Positions 12,391 through 21,198 of a stretch of DNA of 25,465 bases are shown piece after piece. The notes beneath the pieces are model-generated. The model was not told the origin of the DNA and did not search any database. It saw only the letters and a program-made list of their open reading frames with translations. This stretch comes from a virus. How positions within the stretch are numbered: position 1 is the first letter of the stretch; each line of letters opens with the position of its first letter. The stretch lies in the IMG/VR virus record IMGVR_UViG_3300012936_000151, positions 1-25,465 of that record. One strand, given 5' to 3'. The position numbers were made by a program, and so were the translations under genes.

Positions 12391-13619
12391 AAGAATACGA
12401 TAATCAAGTAGTCGTATGTCCGGCTTGTAATTCCTCCGATGTGAGAAAAAAAGGATTTCATCATTACAAGTCTGGAGAAAGCAAACAACGTTGGCTTTGT
12501 AATAAATGTGGATATTCTACTATTGATATGATGATGCTTGATAAAGAAGTTATTATTGAAAACGTAAGGCTAGAAAAAAGAGCTCAAAGACTTCAAGATT
12601 TAAACAGAATAAAAAACAAATCATTTAGGGAACACGGAAGATTAGACAATGCTTTAATAGAGTTTTCCAAGGCATTAACTGCAACAATATCTAGAACTCC
12701 AGTTCGTAGATTCGAAAAAATAGATTACAGTGATTCTACTGGTACCGGTCTTATACAAATATCAGATACACACTTTAACGAACTTGTTGAAATGGAAAGC
12801 AATCAATATGATTTTGAAATTGCCTCACGTAGAATGAAACATTTTGTTTGCAAGGCAAAGAAGTATTTGAAGGCTATGGGAGTAAAAAAAGTTTTTATTG
12901 CAATTACTGGAGACTTGATGAACTCAGACAGAAGACTAGATGAATTATTATCTATGGCATCGAACAGAGCTAATGCTACTTTTATAGGAGTAGAAATTTT
13001 AAAACAAGCTATTGAAGATATTAGATTAGATTTTCACGTTACTATTGGTTGCGTAAGCGGAAACGAAAGCAGAGCAAATCCAGAAATGGGATTTACTGAA
13101 GTTGTAGCATCTGACAATTACGATAATACTATTTATAATATTTTATATTACATCTTTAAAGATAAGTCAGATATTGAATTTATTCCTATGAAAAACTCTT
13201 TAGAGTTAGTAGTTGATATAGAAGGACAAAAGATTTTAATGATGCACGGACACAGTGTTAAAGGAAAGGTAGAAGCAAGCGTCACACAAATCAAAGGTCG
13301 TTATGCCTCTCAAGGCATAGAGATTGCATATATTATATTTGGGCATATACATTCTGCTAGGATAGGAGATACCTATGGTAGAAGTGCCTCTTTAGTTGGT
13401 GCTAACGCATATTCAGAAAAAGCGTTAAACCTAGAAAGTCGTGCCTCTCAAAATGTTTATATATTTTACAAGAACGGTAATAGAGACGGTGTTAAGATAG
13501 ACTTGCAAAACATAGACGATAAAGGATACCCTATTGCTAAAGAAATAGAGGCTTATAATGCTAAGTCTGCAAGCAAACTATCGCAAGGCAAAGTAATATT
13601 CCAAGTGGTAAAAATTTAA
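12387..13619 (+). CDS. Metallophosphoesterase with N-terminal zinc ribbon
   Basis: A 410 aa protein. Residues 11-41 form a four-Cys ribbon (CPAC at 11-14, CNKC at 38-41) like the DNA-binding end of transposases and InsA-like proteins. From about 122 the calcineurin-like phosphoesterase core follows with its motifs in order: QISDTHF (D127, H129), TGDLMNSD (D176), GNES (225-228, where GNHE is usual), MHGHS (286-290) and FGHIHS (318-323). These bind two metals to hydrolyse phosphodiesters. The context of nuclease, SSB and replication organiser suggests DNA as substrate. Missing the classic His in GNHE is odd but occurs in divergent relatives. Confidence 0.8.
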   Translation: MKEYDNQVVVCPACNSSDVRKKGFHHYKSGESKQRWLCNKCGYSTIDMMMLDKEVIIENVRLEKRAQRLQDLNRIKNKSFREHGRLDNALIEFSKALTATISRTPVRRFEKIDYSDSTGTGLIQISDTHFNELVEMESNQYDFEIASRRMKHFVCKAKKYLKAMGVKKVFIAITGDLMNSDRRLDELLSMASNRANATFIGVEILKQAIEDIRLDFHVTIGCVSGNESRANPEMGFTEVVASDNYDNTIYNILYYIFKDKSDIEFIPMKNSLELVVDIEGQKILMMHGHSVKGKVEASVTQIKGRYASQGIEIAYIIFGHIHSARIGDTYGRSASLVGANAYSEKALNLESRASQNVYIFYKNGNRDGVKIDLQNIDDKGYPIAKEIEAYNAKSASKLSQGKVIFQVVKI

Positions 13620-13734
13620 TTTAACGTAAACTTATAAATAGGAGGCGGGGGAAATAATATAAACAAAGTAAAAATATAGAAAGGAGTCTTACCTTTTAAT
13701 AATTTTTGCAAATATTTATTGGGTTGGCTACTCT

Positions 13735-13743
13735 CCCCCCCCC
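13735..13743 (+). repeat. Poly-C tract (9 C)
   Basis: Nine C in a row, 16 bases before the SSB-like gene's ATG. A G-rich stretch (AGGAGGCGGGGG) lies about 90 bases upstream, near 13641-13652, and could pair with it in the RNA. A third member of the poly-C set at 7280 and 11708. Confidence 0.65.
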
Positions 13744-13759
13744 TTATGAAAGGATAACT

Positions 13760-14023
13760 ATGGCTGATAAAAAGAAAAAGTTTGAACCTAACGAGCAAAG
13801 AGGATTTATATTTAAGAATAAATTTAAATCAAAAGACTCTCAACCAGATTTCCAAGGCAGTTGTAAGCTTGACGGAAAAATATGGCAAGTAACATTGTGG
13901 AAAAAAGTTACTAAAAATGGAGACCCAATGCTGTCTTTGGCATTTACAACCGAAGAAGTTAAATCTAAGAAATATGCAGCTGCTCCCGGTCAACCTATAG
14001 AAGAAGACGATTTACCGTTTTAA
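13760..14023 (+). CDS. Minimal single-stranded DNA-binding protein (SSB-like)
   Basis: An 87 aa protein from ATG 13760, chosen because AAAGGA lies 6 bases upstream; longer versions from 13706 would read through the poly-C tract. It has the features of a small OB-fold binder: FIFKNKFKSKDSQPDFQGSC, DGKIWQVTLWKK and DPMLSLAFTTEEV as strands, and an acidic C-terminus EEDDLPF, the same type of tip that bacterial SSBs use to bind partner proteins. As the last early gene before the convergent tail operon, it probably protects single strands during replication. Family identity is inferred from the tail and composition; no match was run. Confidence 0.65.
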   Translation: MADKKKKFEPNEQRGFIFKNKFKSKDSQPDFQGSCKLDGKIWQVTLWKKVTKNGDPMLSLAFTTEEVKSKKYAAAPGQPIEEDDLPF

Positions 14024-14054
14024 ATTGATTTAAGAGCTATTCTCGTGCGTTTTA

Positions 14055-14447
14055 TTACACTTCTTGTAATATACTAAAGGATACAGAGTAGATTCCGTAA
14101 GATGTTTGTACAAAACTTAGATTGTCTTCAGTAAATCTTACGGTATAATAAGTTGAATTGTTTGGAGTAAATTGAAAGGCATCTTTTCTACCGTCAACAG
14201 CATCTAGCAAAGCAATAAGCTTCCCTTTATCTGTTTCAGATAAATTTGTATAAGTTAATTTATATTCTAGTTGTTTACCATATCTTTGATTGGTATATAT
14301 CTTACCGCCATATGATTGATTTATTGAAATTCCCTTATAGTTGGTTTTTTCTTCAACGTTCATATCTGGATTTCTAGAAGGAGAATATGGAGTTGTGCCT
14401 CCCGCTGCTCCCACTAATCTAAATTTTGCTTCTGTAATTACTGCCAT
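14055..14447 (-). CDS. Minor/distal tail protein, 130 aa
   Basis: Last gene of the leftward structural operon. The beta-rich sequence contains YKLTYTNLSETDKGKLIALL, then DAVDGRKDAFQFTPNN, a pattern of small phage tail proteins related to lambda gpM/distal tail (short strands around an acidic helix followed by aromatic strands ending SYGIYSVSFSILQEV). It probably joins the tail tube end to the baseplate. The ATG follows AGGTTTAAT after the previous stop. Converges with the SSB-like gene with 31 bases between. Confidence 0.65.
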   Translation of the reverse strand: MAVITEAKFRLVGAAGGTTPYSPSRNPDMNVEEKTNYKGISINQSYGGKIYTNQRYGKQLEYKLTYTNLSETDKGKLIALLDAVDGRKDAFQFTPNNSTYYTVRFTEDNLSFVQTSYGIYSVSFSILQEV

Positions 14448-14454
14448 ATTAAAC

Positions 14455-16950
14455 CTACATTATTTCATATGCTGATATTGATATTTTACCAATACTTCTG
14501 GTCGTAGAAGTTACTATAAATTTATATCTGTACCAAGCAACACTTGGAGTTGACTTTAAAGCAGTAAAATCTGGAGCCTCTGTACCAAAAGGTTTTTGCG
14601 TTGTATTGTTTCCGTCCAAAGAGATTATATCTCCTACTTCTAGTCCGTAAAAACTAGGATTTACAACGTCAAAAGATAGTTGTATTCTAGGTCTATCGCT
14701 TAATGGAGAATAATGATTATGATAAAAATTAGACAGCTGACCTTTTACATCTATAACATTTTTAACTTCTTTAATATTTTCTGTGCTAATAGCATACTTT
14801 GTTCTGTTTTCTGAATTGTCAAATTCTTTTGATTCTAAAAAGTTGCTATTACTTGCTGGGTCTCTATGATAATTAATTTTATATTTTGTCGCTATTTTAT
14901 CTAAAGATAAATGTGATATTTGCAAGTTAGCTATATCTAAATCATCTAAATCATCAAAAGGAAACATTACTTTAAAAATAATAGCATTCTCTGGCAAAGG
15001 ATAATTAGCATCAGAAGGAATTAATTGCCTCTCCAAAAAGAAAGCTCTGTCTGCACCGGAAGGAGGAGCTATTTGTGTGTGGTCTTGTTCATAAACTCTC
15101 ATAAACTCAAAATGAGTTGAAAGCCCAGTAGGATTTACTGCAATTATATCTCCGTGTGAAAGATGTTCTGAACCAGTATAATCAACACCACAATATGTAT
15201 CTGTTTGAGATATGCCGCTTCCACCAACAGTTTGCAAGGTACCAATATTCTTTAAGTAAGGTTTTGTTGTGCTGACTGTTGTGCTAGTTGTTAAGTAGGA
15301 CGGGCTAATATATTCAAAACTACCGTCTAATTTATTCCTCATTATAAAACAACCAAAGTGCTGTATTTCATCTAGAACTTCTTCTAATTTTTTTTGTTTT
15401 TTAATATAGTAATGCATTTGACCTTTTTTTGATAACATCCCTTGTATCTCTGTAAAAGTAGTAGGTCTTGTGCTACTAAAATTGGAAGGCATAAAAGTTT
15501 CACATAAATATCTGTGAGCTTCTACTGGATTAGTTATTACCGAGTTTGAACCACTTAATTTATGACCGTCTTGTACACTGTATAATTCTTTAACGTTACC
15601 TACTATTTCTGAAGCTGATTGAACTTGCGTTGAGCTTTCGTCTATTTGTGTGGTAATAGCAAAATGAGGAGTGATATCATAATCTATGCTATAACTTTGC
15701 GTACCAGACCAAAAAAATTGCATTTTAACATCTACTCTTTGTGGCAATCCTCCGCTATTATCTGAATCATTAGTTACTGTATTTTCATTTAATACATTAT
15801 TTGTTACAAACTCTTCAGATATATCAGCTATAGAACTTAAAGTATTGCCAGACACTGTTCTAGATACCATTTGATAATTAGAAACTCCAGCAGCACTATC
15901 GCTACCCCAATAAACATCTATTACTGCTTTGTAAGAGCTAAAATTATTAATATTAATATTAACATTATCAAACTCTAGTGTAAGAGTTATAGCTTCTGGA
16001 GTATGCTTTATACTTCCAATTTCTTGTAAGCTATGAGTCACTTGTACGCTATTATTTGCAGAACCGCTTATATCAGTTCTAAAAGTTGTTCTGTCATTTA
16101 TTAAACTACCTTGACTGCTGTCTGCTATCCCTACTAGAGACAATGCACCTCTTCTAAGATTTAATTGTGCCGACCTTCCAAAAATTGTTGTACTTCCGTC
16201 TTGTGCTGTTAGACTTGTTTGTGTTTCATTGTTTAAAAGTGTGCCTCCCGCTTTTGTCATATTTTCAGAGCCGGGAGTTCTAAAAAGTCCAGTCTCAGAT
16301 ACGTGTAAATATCCGGTACTTACTGGAGTAGTATCGCTTTCGTGTGCTAAAGTAATTAACCTTCCAGCTTTTACTGTTTCTACTGGTACTGGATGTGCAT
16401 TTACTCCTAAGGTTTGAGTTTTTATTCCTAAAAAACCACCTCCAAAGGTATGTCCAGTATAGTTGCCAAAAACAATAGGTACATAATTGCCTTGCACTGA
16501 TTGAGTTACTGGAACGTTTATATTTTCAAAAGGTCTCAATGAACTTACTTGCAAGGTAATTTTATTTTCAGTTGTTTGTACAGCCCTAAGGATACCTTGA
16601 TAGATTAATAAACAGTTACTTAAATTATTTTCATCATCTAATTGAGAATATATTTTTACTGTTCTGTTTAAATATGTTCTGGTGTGTAATAATAAATCGT
16701 CTAAACCGTCGTTAGCACAGCTTATACTTAAATTACCTAAAGATGCTTTTGATTTATTTAAATCAATGCTTTCTCTTATTGCTGGTATGTTAGTTATAAC
16801 ACCGTTAAATGTTTCAGAGCTTACCGTTGTTTGATGCGTAGAAAGTCTTTTACCGACGGCATCTTGGTCATTAAAAATCTCTACTAAATAATGCTCTTTT
16901 ATTTTTTGTCCTAAATTAGAACTATAATTAGCTGGTAAAGATAAAGCCAT
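14455..16950 (-). CDS. Large distal tail / baseplate hub protein, 831 aa
   Basis: A long, beta-rich, Ser/Thr/Asn-rich protein lying directly after the tape measure gene, the usual place of the tail hub or receptor-binding module. The N-terminal 150 residues have the look of a baseplate domain: YLVEIFND, FNGVITNIPAIRESIDLNKS, SLGNLSISCAND, and YLNRTVKIYSQLDD. Later parts (FGGGFLGIKTQTLG, and an HYSPLSDRPRIQLSFDV end) are not recognised. It contains an ASREVQ-type variable middle rather than repeats. ATG overlaps the end of the tape measure gene by one base. Function inferred from position and composition. Confidence 0.65.
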   Translation of the reverse strand: MALSLPANYSSNLGQKIKEHYLVEIFNDQDAVGKRLSTHQTTVSSETFNGVITNIPAIRESIDLNKSKASLGNLSISCANDGLDDLLLHTRTYLNRTVKIYSQLDDENNLSNCLLIYQGILRAVQTTENKITLQVSSLRPFENINVPVTQSVQGNYVPIVFGNYTGHTFGGGFLGIKTQTLGVNAHPVPVETVKAGRLITLAHESDTTPVSTGYLHVSETGLFRTPGSENMTKAGGTLLNNETQTSLTAQDGSTTIFGRSAQLNLRRGALSLVGIADSSQGSLINDRTTFRTDISGSANNSVQVTHSLQEIGSIKHTPEAITLTLEFDNVNININNFSSYKAVIDVYWGSDSAAGVSNYQMVSRTVSGNTLSSIADISEEFVTNNVLNENTVTNDSDNSGGLPQRVDVKMQFFWSGTQSYSIDYDITPHFAITTQIDESSTQVQSASEIVGNVKELYSVQDGHKLSGSNSVITNPVEAHRYLCETFMPSNFSSTRPTTFTEIQGMLSKKGQMHYYIKKQKKLEEVLDEIQHFGCFIMRNKLDGSFEYISPSYLTTSTTVSTTKPYLKNIGTLQTVGGSGISQTDTYCGVDYTGSEHLSHGDIIAVNPTGLSTHFEFMRVYEQDHTQIAPPSGADRAFFLERQLIPSDANYPLPENAIIFKVMFPFDDLDDLDIANLQISHLSLDKIATKYKINYHRDPASNSNFLESKEFDNSENRTKYAISTENIKEVKNVIDVKGQLSNFYHNHYSPLSDRPRIQLSFDVVNPSFYGLEVGDIISLDGNNTTQKPFGTEAPDFTALKSTPSVAWYRYKFIVTSTTRSIGKISISAYEIM

Positions 16951-19427
16951 TATGAAAGATTTAGCCTTCCAGCTTCCTCAATCTTAGGTATGATAACATC
17001 CAGTATTGTTTCATCTACTAAAGGAGCAGATACATTAATGTTTATATTTTGTACGGGAGATGAACCTTGCCTTGCAGAAAGTCCGCTTAGAGGTTGTACT
17101 GTAACTCTTTCTGGACCAGACTCTCCTACTAGCATATTTTGTGGACCGGAAGTAATAAAACTACCACCAGTCGCAAATCTTGGAGCTGGTTGTGCGGCAA
17201 TAGCGGCTATCTGTGCAGCACCTAATGCTGCTACAAATGCTGCCATACCTACATTTGGTAAAGCTTTCGTATAAGCTTCTGCAGTATTCATTGCTGCGTC
17301 AGCCATATTACTTGCTTTATTAATCATAAATGCTTTCTTTCTTTGGCTTTTAAATTTTTGCTGTATTCTATTTTCCATTACAGCACGTTCTTCTTGAGAG
17401 GCATTTTCAAATGCTTTAGTAGCTTTTAGGGCTTCTAATTCTCTATTCATTCTTTGATTTACTAAATCTCCATAAGATGTTGAAAAGTCAGAGAATTTTT
17501 GCAAGGCAGTTTGCATTGCTATAATATTTTGGTCTTGTTGAAATTTTTGATGTGCTGTCAATTCTTCTGTTTTGTTCTTAGACTTATCTAGTTCGTCATT
17601 ATAAAGGCCTTGCAACAAAATTGTTTTTATAAGCTGGTTATTATAAAATGACTGAGGGTCTTCTGCGTCTTTAAAAAAGTCAGCTACTGACTGACCGCTT
17701 TCAATAGCACCAGCTAAATCAATTTGTTTTCTTCCAGCAGCAACTAAACCAGCATTATATTTAACGAGGTTTTCAACTCTTCTTTTTTCTGCGTCGTGAG
17801 TTCCATTTAACAATCCATTATACTTAGCTTGTACTTCAGCTTGTTGTGCAAGTATGTCTATTGTTTTGTTTAGTAAAAGTCTTCCAGCTCTTTCATCCTC
17901 GTCATTTAAGTCTTGCTGTGCTTTTATATTTGCTTTTAAAGTTTCAATGTATTTTTCGTAGGCCATTTGTTTTTGGACTATTTGCTTTACAGCATCCCTA
18001 CTTTCTAATCTTTTATCTTTATCGATAGTTAAGAGCATTTTTTCTATTCTTATATTTTGCTCTTGTACTTCTAGTTGTCTTATTTGTTTTTCAGACAATC
18101 CTACTAGTTCAGCCGACTCTTGCTTAATATTTGCTATACTAAGCTCTTGTGTTAAAACCATAGCTCTGTATTTGTTTTTCATTTTTTCTAAGTTTTCATC
18201 TACTGCATCTGCAGCATCATCTGATGCACCAGCAATTTTTGAAAAAGCGTCCGCTAAATCGTCGTTAGTATCAGCTAATGCTCTTGCTCTTGCATTTGCA
18301 GACATCATAGTTATACCTATTAAGGTCAACACAGCAGCGGCTGGATGCGTAACAGCTTTTAAAATAGCAAAACCTTTTGCCATTAATACTGTTCTGTTAA
18401 ATACAATTAAAGATGCGACTTTATATACACCGAAAGCTATTATAAGTTGTTTCGTTGTGTCTAAAAATGCAAAGATAGTATCTTTGTTTTCACTCATAGA
18501 TTTAAATAAATCTTCCAACGCATTGGCAGTAGAAACTAAACTTGGTATAAAAAATTCTCCTAAATCTTCTTGTAGAGTTCCAAAGGCCATACCCATACCT
18601 TGTTGTGCACCTTCTGCTGTTGCTCTCATAGCTTCTTGTAATCCACCGAATTGAGTTTCGGCGGCGTCTAATATAATTGACTGAGCTTCAAATAATTTAT
18701 TTTGTTTAACAAGTTCTTTAATAGTGTCTTTTTGTGTTTGTGTAAAAGTAAAACCAGAACGACTTAAAGCTCCTAATTGTTTATCCGGGTCTTGCAATGC
18801 CTTTCCTAATTGAATTGCAGCACCTCTAAGATTTTCAAACGTAGGTATACCTTGAGCAATACCTATAGCCATATCGTTTACAGAGTTTAGCGTACGTTCA
18901 AATGCCTCTCCTTGTATATTAGTAAAGGTTAAGAGCAAGGCAGCTACACTATTATTTGTTTCATCTCCAACGACACCAGTTTCTTCAATAGCTGCTGTCA
19001 TTTTTTGTATTTCCTCAGAAGATAATCCAGCTACTCCACCAGTAGATGCAATAGCAGCACTAAGTCTTCTTTCTGATGACTCTTGCTCTTGATATGCCCT
19101 AGTTAATCTACCAACGGTTGCAGCGTATAAACCTATTGCGAATGTTGCTAGTAATAGCTTAGAACGAAACACAGAAAAACTAAAACTACCATTTTGAACT
19201 ACTTTATTCATATTTCTTTGGTTTCTCATAGCGAGCATACCAGAGGCTATTTGTTTTTCTTGTGCTTTTTGAGTCATACCTAAAGCAGTACCTAAGGCTT
19301 TTTGACTTGCACCTAAAGTGACAGTAGAGTTACTAAGAGCATTTATAGCAGCGATTAGCTGTTTTTCGCCCTTAGGCTTAAACTCTATCGTTATATTATT
19401 TTTTCCCGTTGCTTTGCTTTTCGGCAT
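16950..19427 (-). CDS. Tail tape measure protein, 825 aa
   Basis: Long, helical protein that sets tail length and lines the tube before DNA ejection. The N-terminal coil is followed by a hydrophobic segment FRSKLLLATFAIGLYAATVG (about 87-106), then a long helical region with further hydrophobic stretches (VTHPAAAVLTLIGITMMSAN; AFVAALGAAQIAAIAAQPAP near the end) and a C-terminal LVGESGPERVTVQPLSG, a motif typical of tape measures. At 1.5 Å per residue it would span roughly 120 nm. The start overlaps the tail chaperone's second frame by 32 bases, the classical arrangement. Confidence 0.85.
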   Translation of the reverse strand: MPKSKATGKNNITIEFKPKGEKQLIAAINALSNSTVTLGASQKALGTALGMTQKAQEKQIASGMLAMRNQRNMNKVVQNGSFSFSVFRSKLLLATFAIGLYAATVGRLTRAYQEQESSERRLSAAIASTGGVAGLSSEEIQKMTAAIEETGVVGDETNNSVAALLLTFTNIQGEAFERTLNSVNDMAIGIAQGIPTFENLRGAAIQLGKALQDPDKQLGALSRSGFTFTQTQKDTIKELVKQNKLFEAQSIILDAAETQFGGLQEAMRATAEGAQQGMGMAFGTLQEDLGEFFIPSLVSTANALEDLFKSMSENKDTIFAFLDTTKQLIIAFGVYKVASLIVFNRTVLMAKGFAILKAVTHPAAAVLTLIGITMMSANARARALADTNDDLADAFSKIAGASDDAADAVDENLEKMKNKYRAMVLTQELSIANIKQESAELVGLSEKQIRQLEVQEQNIRIEKMLLTIDKDKRLESRDAVKQIVQKQMAYEKYIETLKANIKAQQDLNDEDERAGRLLLNKTIDILAQQAEVQAKYNGLLNGTHDAEKRRVENLVKYNAGLVAAGRKQIDLAGAIESGQSVADFFKDAEDPQSFYNNQLIKTILLQGLYNDELDKSKNKTEELTAHQKFQQDQNIIAMQTALQKFSDFSTSYGDLVNQRMNRELEALKATKAFENASQEERAVMENRIQQKFKSQRKKAFMINKASNMADAAMNTAEAYTKALPNVGMAAFVAALGAAQIAAIAAQPAPRFATGGSFITSGPQNMLVGESGPERVTVQPLSGLSARQGSSPVQNININVSAPLVDETILDVIIPKIEEAGRLNLS

Positions 19428-19842
19428 CTATTTCTCGTTGTCGTTCTATAATATTTTTAATAAAAAAACTTTTACTTATCCATTTTTTTGGCTGTTTGCC
19501 ATAGTGACCTTCATATGCCGGTACACTAAATGTAGTACAGTAAATATATTTATTTATATCTTCTTGTGCACTGTTAGAATATAAAAATCTTTTGCAAGCA
19601 AAGAAAGGTAGTTGTCCAAAAATTGCTTCAGCTATATTGAAGTCTTTGCCTTTCGTTTTATTAACGTGTTTAACTTCAGCTATTAGCTTATCAATTATAT
19701 CTTGAACATCTTTATCAGATTCGAATGTTAAGGTAGGGTATCTATTGTCAATCTTGAGAGGCACTTGTGCTTTATATGGGTATTTATCGTATTGACATCC
19801 CTCACAAACACCTATACACTCCGGACTTCTAAAGCTCAACAA
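19396..19842 (-). CDS. Tail assembly chaperone, second frame (gpT-like)
   Basis: An open frame of 148 codons from TTG 19842, but the same frame is open upstream to the end of the 88 aa gene (19877), so it is probably made as a C-terminal extension of that protein by a -1 frameshift. The region near the junction holds CIGVCEGCQYDKYP, a Cys cluster, then a helical half. It overlaps the tape measure start, as in lambda G/GT. Such extensions recruit the tape measure during tail assembly. If translated alone it would need the TTG start, for which I see no binding site. Confidence 0.65.
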   Translation of the reverse strand: MLSFRSPECIGVCEGCQYDKYPYKAQVPLKIDNRYPTLTFESDKDVQDIIDKLIAEVKHVNKTKGKDFNIAEAIFGQLPFFACKRFLYSNSAQEDINKYIYCTTFSVPAYEGHYGKQPKKWISKSFFIKNIIERQREIDAEKQSNGKK

Positions 19843-19868
19843 TACATTATATTCGAGAGTATAGGAAT

Positions 19869-19880
19869 CTACTCCCCCAG
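19869..19880 (-). promoter_or_regulatory. Candidate -1 ribosomal frameshift site
   Basis: On the minus strand the end of the 88 aa gene reads CTG GGG GAG TAG, with five G in a row (19874-19878). Slipping back one base after GGG gives GGA GTA GAT and joins the downstream frame, which is open all the way to the tape measure overlap. It has no full two-codon heptamer; single-site G slippage before a stop would be the mechanism. Known for tail chaperone genes as a class. Confidence 0.6.
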
Positions 19881-20135
19881 TTCTTGATACTGCCTTACTT
19901 CAAGAGCTAGATTATTTTTATCGTCTTCAGATAAACCTTTAATAAGTTTGTCGTCAGCATTTTTTACTCCCTTGCGAATCCAAGCAGTCCTTGCAGCTGA
20001 CATACCTTTAACAAAGCTATTTCCTTCTTTGTCTTGCATTATGCTTGGTATGTCATTGCAAAAATCAATGTCATCTACAGACATTTCTAACAGTTCTACT
20101 TCTTTCCCAGTAGAAAGCTTAAACTTCTTCTTCAT
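19869..20135 (-). CDS. Tail assembly chaperone, first frame (gpG-like)
   Basis: An 88 aa helical protein directly downstream of the tail tube gene: STGKEVELLEMSVDDIDFCN at the start, then ARTAWIRKGVKNAD and LSEDDKNNLALEVRQYQELG. Size, acidity and position match the short tail assembly chaperones of siphoviruses, which coat the tape measure before the tube is built. The last codons contain a G5 slip site; a minority of ribosomes would continue in the -1 frame into the 148-codon frame. Confidence 0.75.
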   Translation of the reverse strand: MKKKFKLSTGKEVELLEMSVDDIDFCNDIPSIMQDKEGNSFVKGMSAARTAWIRKGVKNADDKLIKGLSEDDKNNLALEVRQYQELGE

Positions 20136-20151
20136 TGTATCTCCTTATTAA

Positions 20152-21198
20152 TTATATTCTAACGCTAATTAGATTACCGCTTAACTTATCAATCATTTTC
20201 ATAGTTAAGGTAAGTTTCAAATAGTCACTCTCATCAAAAGCAACTTCAGTAATAACAGCAGCTGGAATATTAAATCCTAAATCTGCTGATTGCGTAAAGT
20301 CAGAAGCACTTGATAAGAATAAAGCATCTGAAGTAATTGGCGTTAATTCTTTCTGCATTTGGAAGAACTGGTCTACATTGTCGTCATATTTAACAGTAGC
20401 TGTAACTTGTACATCTAAGTTAGGTACGCCTCGCAAATAACTTTCTGGACAGCCCTCATAACCTCCAGATGTTTTGTTTCCAAGAAATGCAACCGGATTT
20501 TCAACAGCTAATTCAAAATTATCTAAAGCTACTACTTGCCCTCCAATTTTTTTATCTTCAGTGAATTGTCCAAGATATTGGAAATTTTCAGTAAAGTCTG
20601 TAAATCCAGAAAGTTTTGCAGCACCTATAGCAGTTAGAGTGTTTCTAGTCATAGCTGTTAACTCAAACATTAATCTTCCACCATTTTCTTGTGCGTTACC
20701 AGTAACTTTAAAACTTGTAACAACACATCCCGGTATAGAGTAAGAGTTCCCAGATACTCCTCCACCAGTAGTTACATCGGCATTTGCTAATCCGTTTACA
20801 TAAAAACATACGGTATTGTGTGCACCACTAGATGAAGCTCCAAAGTTAAATGCGGTATGTTCATATCCAGAAGCAAGTGTAATAAAATTACTTGCTACTG
20901 CTTTACCAAAAGCGGCTGGAAATAAAATATCAATTAAATCTGTAGTCAATACACCAGAAACAGAAAATTCGTGAACTGCTCCCGGCTCGTGAGATAATAA
21001 ATCGTTTTGATTTAAAACTCTCCCAGTAGAACCGCTTCTTTGTTCCATAACTCTTAAATCGTTATATGTTGGCATACTAATTGAATCGGTTTCAATAGCG
21101 ACAAAAGCACTTCCAGAAGGTGCGGTTCCTACAGTAGCCTCTGGAGCTACTAAAATCTGAAATTCTTTTGGATTATGAGCAGCTGTGTTTATAGCCAT
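20152..21198 (-). CDS. Major tail tube protein, 348 aa
   Basis: A 348 aa beta-rich protein in the position of the main tail subunit, just before the chaperones and tape measure. N-terminal segment EFQILVAPEATVGTAPSGS is typical of tail tube proteins, followed by alternating strand-rich blocks; Ser/Gly-rich loops (TTGGGVSGNSY) in the middle and an extra domain towards the C-terminus (NKTSGGYEGCPES; VTATVKYDDNVDQFF). The ATG overlaps the stop of the upstream 59 aa gene (TAATG). Confidence 0.8.
   Translation of the reverse strand: MAINTAAHNPKEFQILVAPEATVGTAPSGSAFVAIETDSISMPTYNDLRVMEQRSGSTGRVLNQNDLLSHEPGAVHEFSVSGVLTTDLIDILFPAAFGKAVASNFITLASGYEHTAFNFGASSSGAHNTVCFYVNGLANADVTTGGGVSGNSYSIPGCVVTSFKVTGNAQENGGRLMFELTAMTRNTLTAIGAAKLSGFTDFTENFQYLGQFTEDKKIGGQVVALDNFELAVENPVAFLGNKTSGGYEGCPESYLRGVPNLDVQVTATVKYDDNVDQFFQMQKELTPITSDALFLSSASDFTQSADLGFNIPAAVITEVAFDESDYLKLTLTMKMIDKLSGNLISVRI

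Noticed and set aside
13616-13798. 60-codon frame on the minus strand over the poly-C tract
   Set aside because: It reads the C-tract as Gly and overlaps the SSB-like gene's start; a shadow.
14052-14070. Small hairpin TATTACA-CTTCT-TGTAATA at the converging ends
   Set aside because: Only 7 A/T-rich pairs and no T-run on either strand, so I do not call it a terminator.
16229-16417. Plus-strand frame within the 831 aa tail gene
   Set aside because: Antisense shadow with no ribosome binding site inside a single long coding frame.
18172-18654. 160-codon frame on the plus strand inside the tape measure gene
   Set aside because: It is the complement of a strongly coding, well-supported tape measure region; a mirror frame of Ala/Ser-rich codons.
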